NCBI GenBank assembly: GCA_020726505.1 | Contig: JAHLEZ010000017.1 | Coordinates: forward strand, 744,001-808,000 | Length of the DNA stretch: 64,000 bases | Origin: Leptodontidium sp. MPI-SDFR-AT-0119 | Taxonomy: Eukaryota; Ascomycota; Leotiomycetes; Helotiales; Leptodontidiaceae | Direction: 5' to 3' | In this document: piece after piece, positions 56,709 to 64,000 of the stretch | Layout of the letters: each line of letters opens with the position of its first letter | Numbering within the stretch: position 1 is the first letter of the stretch | Position numbers and translations under genes: made by a program | The notes under the pieces: generated by a model | The model's database searches: none | Told to the model about the DNA's origin: nothing | Seen by the model: only the letters and a program-made list of their open reading frames with translations

Positions 56709-57593
56709 TTAGACGACGTTGATGGTGTACTTGGAGGTGGTGAAAACAGCATTGGAGCCTATATGATGTAAGTACTCACGCACATACACAGATACACATC
56801 AATTCAAAGAGGCAAACTAACCAGTGAAAGGTTCAGTGCCAGCTTGCAAGCTAGTAACAACAGCAGAGGTAGAGACACCTTGGCTGCTGGTCAAGTAGTT
56901 GAAGAAGAGCTTGAGGTCGCCCTCGAAGTTACCCTGGTTTGATGGGGCGACGAATGAGAAGACGGTGGTATCGCCGTTTGGTCCCTTGAAGAGATTCCAC
57001 TTGGTTCCTAGGATGGTAGGAGTGGCAACGGGAACAGCATTTCCGGCAGAATTGTAGGTAGAAGAGATTGGTCCGGCTCCGCCGTATGATCCGAGCCAGA
57101 TCATGATCTCGTACTGGTTGTTGGCACCAACTGAGGGGGCAAGCCAGAGATCGTAGGACACGTCGGCCACCATGTTGGAGCCAGTGTATCTGGTGAGATT
57201 AGTATTTACAACAGTCATTTTAGAAATACAGAAATGTGCTCACCTCCATGTCCATGTTGATGGAATGGACGAGATAGCTGAGAGCTTCTTGTTGACCTTC
57301 TCAAGCGCAACGTTAGAGTAAGACTTGACATCGAGAGGTCCGCCAGCCCAGCTCCAAGTAGTAGACCAAGCAACAGAGCCAGCTGAGCTCAAAGAGTTGA
57401 AAGTGGTGCACTGAGATCCAGAGGTGGCTTTTCCTGAACCCCAGGTGTTGTGGTAAATGGTGAATCCTCCAGTAGCAACAGTACCCCAGCTGCCGCACAT
57501 GGTAGTAGCACGCTTCTCAATAGCGACTGGAGTCGGTGTGGCCATGGCTGTGGCAGCCAAAAGGGCCGAAATGGCAGAGATGCTGAACTTCAT
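56709..57593 (-). CDS. Secreted GH12 endo-beta-1,4-glucanase / xyloglucanase
   Basis: Three exons (57593-57244, 57189-56822, 56758-56709) encode 255 residues. A signal peptide (MKFSISAISALLAATAMATP) is followed by a short propeptide ending in a Lys-Arg Kex2 site (VAIEKR). The GH12 fold shows CGSWGT, YHNTWGSG, the Cys pair CGSW/SQCTTF, WSWAGGP and YDLWLAP. The nucleophile Glu is at about residue 144 (NNQYEIMIWLGSYGG), and the acid/base Glu at about 236 (GTEPFTG, split by intron 2). The enzyme cuts beta-1,4-glucan or xyloglucan of plant walls with retention. Substrate preference cannot be settled from sequence by eye. The gene is convergent with the preceding gene. Confidence 0.95.
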
Positions 57594-58783
57594 GATGACG
57601 ATAGTGGTAACACGTGGGTGAGTATGATACTGAAATGAACGTATGTGCAAAGAAAGCAAGAAAAGAACGAGTGTAAGTACGAAGACAACGAAGGCAACGT
57701 GGAATTAGCAGCTGATGGATGGGCTGGTAGAAGAAATTTCCTTGGTGGGAAATAAGTTCTTTTATACAAACCGGTAGTAACCTAGCGGAATAAGCTCACT
57801 TACCCGGGCCCAAGAACAAGCAGTGCGGAGCAGCAATCGCCGTCTCAGATAAATCCAAGAAAGGCCTAAAGAAGCTCGAAGCCCCTTCGTTCTAGAAGAA
57901 AGAGGGGTCGACATTTTGGAGTTCGTGATCCATAAACTCCCTCACGCGGGCAGATGCCGAAATTCAGATCGATCAGGCGAGGATCGTCGCAGGGAAGGGC
58001 ATCTTGGAATAGATGAAGGGCTGCACTCGTTTCCGCCAATCAGGGAGTGCTAGGAAAACAAACCTCGTCTTTTGAGTTCTGAATATCTCCACCTGTTAAA
58101 ATGATTGGCTTCGGGAGTCTGCTTCCATGTTTTGAGACGGACTTCGGAGATCTCAGGGGCCTGTGGATGCTGTGGTGCGTGCGTGGTAGTAATCTTACTT
58201 CTTGCTTGTGGCTCTTGTGCCGTGGCTTGATCCCTTTCCTCAACTTCAGCTTCAACTTAATGTCGGTTCATGCGGACTGCATGGCGCTGCAGCCACTCTT
58301 ATGACATGCATGGTACCGAATTTCTGGTCTTCGGGCATAAAATTTTGTAGTTGGGCTTCGGACTGCCGTCCCGGCAACGGCAGTGGGCCTCGCAAGCTTG
58401 ATCCAACCCCAGTCAGCCACTCCGAGATGAGTAATCTAAAATACTTCAGGATCATGGCCCTTTCATTTTCGATATCCGCGCAATTCAGCTCGCTTGGACT
58501 GGTTTGTTGACAACATGCAACCCTTTCCAAGGGAGCCCCTTGACTTGACGTCCCCTTTCAGAAAACTACCAAGACAACGGATAAGCGAAGATAAACATGA
58601 CTTTGACCTCCCTTGAGTGGATGTAGAGTGAGAATTGTATTCTGGATGATTAGGACCTTTCCTAATCTATAGAATAGGACATCAATTACCAGCACGTGAT
58701 CCATTGCTGACTGCAGCTGCATCATAACGGTCAACCTCCTTCAAGCTCAGAGCAACATATATCAATCGCAACCACAGCCGAAT
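57594..58783. other. Divergent upstream region of the GH12 and HET genes
   Basis: 1.2 kb with no gene. The GH12 TATA box lies at 57759-57766. On the HET side an ACATATATCAA stretch lies about 28 bp before the ATG. Confidence 0.5.
57759..57766 (-). promoter_or_regulatory. TATA box of the GH12 gene
   Basis: On the minus strand TATAAAAG lies about 166 bp upstream of the ATG at 57593, typical of induced secreted hydrolase genes. Inferred from position. Confidence 0.5.
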
Positions 58784-60664
58784 ATGGCTCTTACAGTGAG
58801 CCCCGAAGTGTTAAAATACCGACCCCTCACTGAAGCAGACTCTTTCCGTCTGCTGCTCCTCCAACCGTCGCCATCACATGATTCAGACCTACATTGCCAT
58901 GTTCTCCACGCTACCCTGTCTCAATGCGATCGAGATATCATCGATCAATATACAGCCCTATCCTATGTATGGGGAGATCCATCCAACACTGGCAATATCT
59001 ACGTAGACGGCACTCTAGTCACCATCACAGCTACTCTCGATGCTGCCCTCAGAGATCTACGAGATGCATCTCGAGTCCTCCGAATCTGGGCAGACGCCCT
59101 CTGTATCGACCAATCAAATTTAACAGAAAGAGCAAGCCAAGTTGGGCTCATGGCCCAGATATACTCTATCGCTCATCACACCGTAATCCATCTCGGACCC
59201 TTAACCAGCGCTGCCGAAACAGTTCTCAAAGCCGCACCATCTAACACCTCTGGAGTCGTACATAGCTCCTACGACATTGTCAGAATCGCAGAAGAGAACA
59301 TGCTTCAAGCCGTATGGTTCACTCGCGTCTGGGTCTTCCAAGAACTAGTCTTATCCCGCGATCCCTGGGTCCAGTGCGGTAACCTACGAGCTCGCTGGAC
59401 AGATCTCTGCAATATGCTCATCTCATCCAGCTGGAAACAGAGTTCAAACGAACTGCAAGTGCTCGCAGATATGAATTCCAGCCGCGGGCCGGCACGACTG
59501 AAATTCTTCACACTGCTCGCTTCACGACGAGGACTGGGAGCTACAGATGCGAGGGATATGATCTATGCCAACATGGGTATCGCGTCTGATCTCTCATCGT
59601 TGCTTGATTATGTTCAAGTTGATTACAGGAAGAGCTGCGAAGAAGTATACGAGTCTGTGGCGAGATACCTGTTGGAGAATATCGGACCTGACGGCCCGAG
59701 TGTCTTCTTCCCACATGCGGCATCTAACGGCCATAGCAAGCGAAAGGACCTGGCTTCTTGGGCACCCGACTGGAGTTTCCCTGCTTCAAACCTGGTGGAG
59801 ATGTATCACGATAACAACTTACGGAAGCTGCAGCTGGAATCGAAAGCTCATTATGCTTTTGTTGGTCAACCGCCCACGCTTGTTTGGGTGGGGTACGGAG
59901 TTGACGTTGTGGAAAGCTACAGTGTAGAGTTGCCTGGTCCTGAAGCTTTGGATGTTGGAGCGAGAGAGGAATATCAGAAAGCTGTGAGAACTTTGATGGG
60001 CATGTACTCGAATGTGTGGTGGTCGGGCGATGAGTCTGGGCAACATCAGCATGTTGATCTTAGAGGGAAGGAACAGGAACATGAGAGATTGTGCCGTGTG
60101 TTGGGGGATGAATGGCTACGGATCATGAGTGAGGAGCTGCCTCATTCTCAACTCTTCTCCCCTGGCGATACTGCAAATCAGGGGAAGTTCGAAGAGAGTT
60201 TCAGAGCATGGTTGGAAGCTCGTGCCCCAGAACAGATCATCATGGCTGGCAGCGGAAGTGAAGGTATGGCATCTCTCATGTATACCCATCTCCAGCCACG
60301 GAATATCCCAAGTGTACTTACGGGCAGAAGAATTGCCACTACTCGAACAGGAAGAGTCGCCGTCGTTCCTAGAAATGTTCAGGTTGGAGACATTATTGTA
60401 CATCTTGCCGGCCCATTGATATCCCTCATTCTTCGACGAGATGCTAGGACTCAAGACATAGATCTGGAAATGGACATCAAAAATACTCTGAGAGCGAAGA
60501 ACGGAGATAAGTCGATCCAGCCAGATCGAAGACTTGAAGGAATGGACAATGTCGATGAGATGGAAGTCGAGCACTGTACTCTAGTTGGTGAGTGCTATGT
60601 TGATGGCGAGGTTGGCTGGAAACTCGACCAGACGTGGGACTTGAAGATATACGCTCTTCGTTAA
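58784..60664 (+). CDS. HET-domain (heterokaryon incompatibility) protein
   Basis: A single exon of 626 residues. The HET domain shows all three blocks: YTALSYVWGD (56-65), RIWADALCIDQSNLTERASQ (100-119) and WFTRVWVFQELVLSRD (178-193). Between them, VGLMAQIYSIAHHTVIHLG matches the helix linking blocks 2 and 3. The C-terminal 400 residues carry DARDMIYANMGIASD, DYRKSCEEVYESVARYLLE and LASWAPDW, a layout common to large-family HET proteins, and no NACHT, WD40 or ankyrin repeats. HET domains trigger cell death on fusion of incompatible hyphae, but most members are uncharacterised. The DYVQVDYRKS region follows the usual spacing. Its stop lies 41 bp from the convergent BPL1 stop. Confidence 0.93.
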   Translation: MALTVSPEVLKYRPLTEADSFRLLLLQPSPSHDSDLHCHVLHATLSQCDRDIIDQYTALSYVWGDPSNTGNIYVDGTLVTITATLDAALRDLRDASRVLRIWADALCIDQSNLTERASQVGLMAQIYSIAHHTVIHLGPLTSAAETVLKAAPSNTSGVVHSSYDIVRIAEENMLQAVWFTRVWVFQELVLSRDPWVQCGNLRARWTDLCNMLISSSWKQSSNELQVLADMNSSRGPARLKFFTLLASRRGLGATDARDMIYANMGIASDLSSLLDYVQVDYRKSCEEVYESVARYLLENIGPDGPSVFFPHAASNGHSKRKDLASWAPDWSFPASNLVEMYHDNNLRKLQLESKAHYAFVGQPPTLVWVGYGVDVVESYSVELPGPEALDVGAREEYQKAVRTLMGMYSNVWWSGDESGQHQHVDLRGKEQEHERLCRVLGDEWLRIMSEELPHSQLFSPGDTANQGKFEESFRAWLEARAPEQIIMAGSGSEGMASLMYTHLQPRNIPSVLTGRRIATTRTGRVAVVPRNVQVGDIIVHLAGPLISLILRRDARTQDIDLEMDIKNTLRAKNGDKSIQPDRRLEGMDNVDEMEVEHCTLVGECYVDGEVGWKLDQTWDLKIYALR

Positions 60665-60705
60665 AGGTCAATAAAAATCTCTTCATCATTGACATCTAAG
60701 TATGC

Positions 60706-62941
60706 TCATATCTTGCGTTTTAACAAGCCCTTGAAGAAATCAAAACTATTGCTGTCACTCTGCAGCTCCCAAATCTTTCCTGTCGGTCGATCCTCCCAGC
60801 CCAACTCCTCTGCCTTAAGCAGACCCCAATCTCTCGTGATACCCTTCACCCTTGCTCTAACCCCACCCTCTGCCTCCAAAGTTACGATCTGATCCGTATG
60901 TAGCCAATGCTTGTAATACGTCTCTTCCAGCTTCTTGTCGAATCCCGTCCTACAGAATCCTTTGTAGATAATTTCGAACCTTGTAAGAATACGTGCTTGC
61001 AATTTCTCGAGCGTGAATGGGGTGAGGTTAGGGCCAAGGAGGGCGTTGAGAGATGTAGTTGGTGCGGTGTTGGTTGTGTTCAGGCCGATGCCTACAACGA
61101 GATCGTAATTCCCAGACGAGTAAGAGGAGTTGACTAGAATCCCACCGACTTTGACGTATTCCTTCTTGCCTGGCTTTGTGGGGTCTTGCGCATCTATAAT
61201 TTGGTTAGGTTAAATCTTTCGAGAGCTTATTTGAATCGGAGGCTCACAAATATCATTTGGCCACTTGAGCTTGACTGGTACATCATGGTAGCCTCGATCG
61301 TATGACTGAATGCCTTCTGCAATTGCGATTGCCGCCAGGTATTGAATGAATACTACCGGGGCAGTATTACTCAGTTCCATTGGGTGCTTCATGGTGTATG
61401 AGAAGATGAGACAGCCAGGTGGTGAAACCCAAACGTTCGACCCACGACCTCGACCAGCGACCTGGGTGGTAGCTGTGACAGTGAAGCCCGGTGGTAAAGT
61501 GGAAAGAAGCTTAGGATTTCTGTCGAGTGTCAGTCATGGAAAAGAGATTATACCAACAAAACCCACTTCTCAAGCAGAGTATTTGTACTCGTCACAACTT
61601 CGCCATAGACGAGATATTTTCCATAATCTTCCGCCTCGCCACCCCTCTCCTCCTGGTACTTTTTCAAATTCGCGTAAAAGGCATGATGGTTGAAGTAAGG
61701 AGTCTCTTTTGTACCGGGCCATTCTGTCTCGTGGGGTATCAGACGCTTCGTGATCGCGTTATAGTCGACAATTCTGTCATCAGATGCACCGTCGACTTGG
61801 TCAGCCGGAGGGTCTTGAATACCAGGCAAAGGGAGTGCCTTGGCAAGTTGATTCACGGACCACCGAGACTCTTGCTTCTCCAAGTGGAAAGTATCATTTT
61901 CTCCTTTGATGTACTCCTCGTCATCTTCTCTTGTAATTATATCTTCCCAAGAGGCCAGCAGCTCTGGAACCAAATAGTGATGCATGGATGAAAGATGTAG
62001 ACGAGAAAGGGAAGGTACCGAAGATGTCTCTTGGCTTACTATCAGCCCAAATTTAGATAAGCATGCCTTTAGAAAATTGACTCGAGACTCATTGTCCTCA
62101 GCCAAATCCTCTACTAGCTTCGGATAATTCTGGCCGTTTGACTTTGGATCGAGATTAACAGCAGCGAACCTCTCTTTGTTAGATGAATCTGTCGATATGA
62201 TGAACGAGTCGATGACTTACTCTGGATGTGGTCCTGTCAATATTGCTCCTCCTTCTCCAACTTTGCAATAGACCACAGCTGCCGAGCCTCCCTCGACATC
62301 AAGATCGCCTGAATAATTTGCGAGAACTTCAACACCCTTATCCGAAAATGTTTCCGCATCGACAAATATGCCCCCTCCATTGTAGTACGACCGGAAAGTT
62401 TGAGGTATGACTCCAGCTTTAAATGCTTCCTTTACAACCTTCACATCGATTGCTTTCGCGCCAGCTTCGCTGTGATAGACGAAGCCTTTGAAAGCACATC
62501 CTCGACAAGTTCCAGGAAAGAGGGCCAGCTCCCGATAGCCTATGACCTCCAATGCCTTGTTCCCCACTTCGAATTCGCATTTTGAACTTCCATAGTAGCC
62601 TCCAGCGCAAAATCCAAGGTAGGAGCCGCCTCGACGGACAAACTGCTCAATGCGTCGGTTCCCTTCACCATTCAAAGACCGACAGTAGCCCATATCAGCA
62701 CCTCCAGGAAATACCAAGAGAGCACACGAAGCTGTCCATGGTTCCTTGAGAATCACGTTGTCGGTCACGGGTATGACAGCGTAATTGGGCGAGAGAAGGC
62801 GCCGTAATGTATACAGGCAATGTCTCACAGACTCGATAGTACTCCCGTTTCCTAATCAAGATGTTAAAAAGAAAGGACGTTTGGACATTTGAGAGTGTGG
62901 GTACCTGAATAGACCAGAACGTTCATCTTCCTCGTCGCCAT
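60706..62941 (-). CDS. BPL1: Biotin-protein ligase with N-terminal glutamine-amidotransferase-like domain
   Basis: Five exons (62941-62905, 62851-62221, 62169-61567, 61519-61248, 61193-60706) encode 676 residues. Residues 1-220 form a class I glutamine-amidotransferase-like domain (FPGGADMGYCRSLNG, GGSYLGFCAGGYYGS with Cys at about 94), the fungal BPL arrangement. The catalytic half has GEVVTSTNTLLEK, TTQVAGRGRGSNVWVSPPG (ATP/biotin loop at about 446-450), VKLKWPNDIY across intron 4 and YDLVVGIGLN, with a C-terminal ERRPTG-like cap (LGWEDRPTGKIWEL). It attaches biotin to acetyl-CoA and pyruvate carboxylases through biotinyl-AMP. Two in-frame ATGs (62941, 62926) are possible starts; I chose the first. 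Confidence 0.95.
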
Positions 62942-63031
62942 CTTGTGCACAACCCAGGCTTAGCCTAGCCGAGCTTAACTCAAATGAGATCTTAGAAATC
63001 GCCTGATTCTTTCAATCACAACAACAACACA
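62942..63031. promoter_or_regulatory. Compact bidirectional promoter of BPL1 and COA4
   Basis: 90 bp separate the divergent ATGs at 62941 (-) and 63032 (+). Both leaders and core promoters must overlap here. A CTTAGCCTAGCCGAGCTTAA stretch lies near the centre. No TATA box. Confidence 0.6.
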
Positions 63032-63474
63032 ATGTCGAAATCAGAAAGCGATTCGAAAGTGGCAGCGGCGGTGGAGGATGATGATGAGCCGGATGAGTGG
63101 TGAGTATCAAGACCTCAACAGATAAATCAGCCAACCGCTAACTGTGCTTGCAGGGACAAGCGGATCTTCAGCACTGGCTGCGCTGGTGAGTCAAATCGCC
63201 GAATGGGCTCTATCAGGATATATTCTCACATGGAGGTACAGCGGAGAATACCAAGATGACGGATTGCTATTGGGAGAAGAAGGATTGGAGGCTTTGCAAA
63301 GACGAGGTGAGGATGGCAAGCTTTCTCGACCTAGCGATTCCAAGCCACATCACGTGGATGACGAAACATTTGAAGCTTTTACTGATCTTTGGAGATGATA
63401 CACAGATGGAGAACTTTAAGAAGTGTTGGAAGCAGCATCAGAATGATAAAAGGACCGATTCGAAGGATGCATGA
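63032..63474 (+). CDS. COA4: Twin-CX9C protein COA4/CMC3, cytochrome c oxidase assembly
   Basis: Four tiny exons (63032-63099, 63154-63185, 63242-63306, 63406-63474) encode 77 residues. An acidic N-terminus (EDDDEPDEWDKRI) precedes a helical hairpin with cysteines at 32, 42, 52 and 62, an exact pair of CX9C motifs, as in MIA40 substrates of the intermembrane space. FSTGCAAENTKMTDCYWEKK and RLCKDEMENFKKCWKQHQN match COA4 orthologues. It supports assembly of complex IV. It is short enough and split enough to be missed by ORF-based annotation. Phases of all four exons agree. Confidence 0.9.
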
Positions 63475-63713
63475 TATGGTGGAGCAACGCCTCGGCGACC
63501 GAGTATGAAAGATTTTTGGCGGGTTGTAAGATTATGTGTAGATATTACGACAGGTCTCTGCTCCTCTCTACATCAGGGAATGATTACCATTACTCTAAGA
63601 GTAATGAAATACGCGACTCGTTTTGGTTTCCAATTTACAAACGCTTTTGTCTTCTCGTGATCTCGTGATGTTGGTGGCAAGATGCCGCTCGGCAAATCGC
63701 GAGTTTGTCTGCC
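63475..63713. other. Short intergenic spacer
   Basis: 239 bp between COA4 and the last gene, same strand. It holds the 3' end of one and the promoter of the other. Confidence 0.4.
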
Positions 63714-63755
63714 ATGGCGAACTCTCGCGTGCAACCTCTCGAAAGCACATCAACC

Positions 63756-64000
63756 ATGGCGACTATAATACCCAGAGCTGCACGCTCTACTCTACCGAAA
63801 TGTCTATCTGCGGGAGTCTCTACTTCGAGATCAGACATTCTACGATCAGCGAAGGCAGCAAACTCTGCACGATGCCTCTCGACAACTCGCCGATTTGCAG
63901 CTGTGCCAGCATCTACTTATACTCGCAAGCCTGTCGACGCACCAAAGACAGCTCCTCCTCCACCAACAAAGCAGCCCTCCATCGATGATCAATCGCCCAT
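63756..64000 (+). CDS. 5' end of a mitochondrial protein gene (cut by window edge)
   Basis: From the ATG at 63756 the frame is open to the right edge, giving 81 residues. The N-terminus MATIIPRAARSTLPKCLSAG is basic, Ser/Ala-rich and without acidic residues until about residue 27, a mitochondrial presequence. ARCLSTTRRFAAVPA resembles a cleavage region, and a Pro-rich stretch (DAPKTAPPPPTKQP) follows. An upstream in-frame ATG at 63714 would add 14 residues but weaken the presequence. The mature protein lies outside the window, so its identity is unknown. Confidence 0.6.
   Translation, partial: MATIIPRAARSTLPKCLSAGVSTSRSDILRSAKAANSARCLSTTRRFAAVPASTYTRKPVDAPKTAPPPPTKQPSIDDQSP

Overview
The window is nuclear DNA from a filamentous ascomycete (Pezizomycotina). 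The evidence is many short GT-AG introns (mostly 45-90 bp) with CTAAC-type branch sites, single-gene transcription units on both strands, and a fungal gene set: HIR1, MON2, KIN1, KTR/MNT mannosyltransferase, a HET-domain protein, a GH12 glucanase and a fungal bZIP. A leotiomycete is my best guess, from general resemblance only. I found no transposon ORF, rRNA, tRNA or CRISPR array.

Left part (1-9.5 kb). This part is the most accessory. It holds a gene tail cut by the window edge, a 5'-decayed spermidine-synthase-like remnant, a four-exon gene for a 16-cysteine metallothionein-like protein, a membrane protein starting 63 bp after that gene's stop, a DUF1772 membrane protein, a GT15 mannosyltransferase, and a small secreted cysteine-rich protein gene interrupted by a one-base frameshift.

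Middle part (9.5-50 kb). This part is mostly conserved housekeeping. In order it holds HIR1 histone chaperone (-), a medium-chain reductase with a frameshift (-), a U1-type zinc-finger splicing protein (-) divergent from a mitochondrial stomatin-like protein (+), MON2 Golgi/endosome scaffold (-) divergent from the ubiquitin E2 variant MMS2 (+), an LYR-motif protein (-), a disordered protein (-), a large bZIP factor (-) with a 2.7 kb upstream region, CAF40/RCD1 of CCR4-NOT (-), KIN1 kinase (-) divergent from a GPATCH1-like G-patch protein (+), a low-complexity protein (+), and a delta-8 sphingolipid desaturase with fused cytochrome b5 (-).

Right part (50-64 kb). A gene-poor stretch (49.4-54.7 kb) contains microsatellites, palindromes and two decayed coding relics. 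It is followed by a five-exon fungal transcription-factor-like protein (+), a secreted GH12 glucanase (-), a single-exon HET-domain protein (+), biotin-protein ligase BPL1 (-), the twin-CX9C protein COA4 (+) sharing a 90 bp promoter with BPL1, and the 5' end of a mitochondrial protein gene cut by the right edge.

The genes do not form one pathway. The main functional themes are chromatin and mRNA regulation (HIR1, CAF40, splicing proteins), mitochondrial biogenesis (stomatin, LYR, COA4, the last gene), membrane trafficking and lipids (MON2, KIN1, desaturase), and the fungal wall or secretome (GT15, GH12, secreted Cys-rich protein). I do not see an obvious new multi-gene system. The best leads are an eight-base motif repeated four times, partly as an inverted repeat, upstream of the bZIP gene; the cysteine-rich gene and its tight downstream neighbour; and three separately broken or decayed accessory genes.
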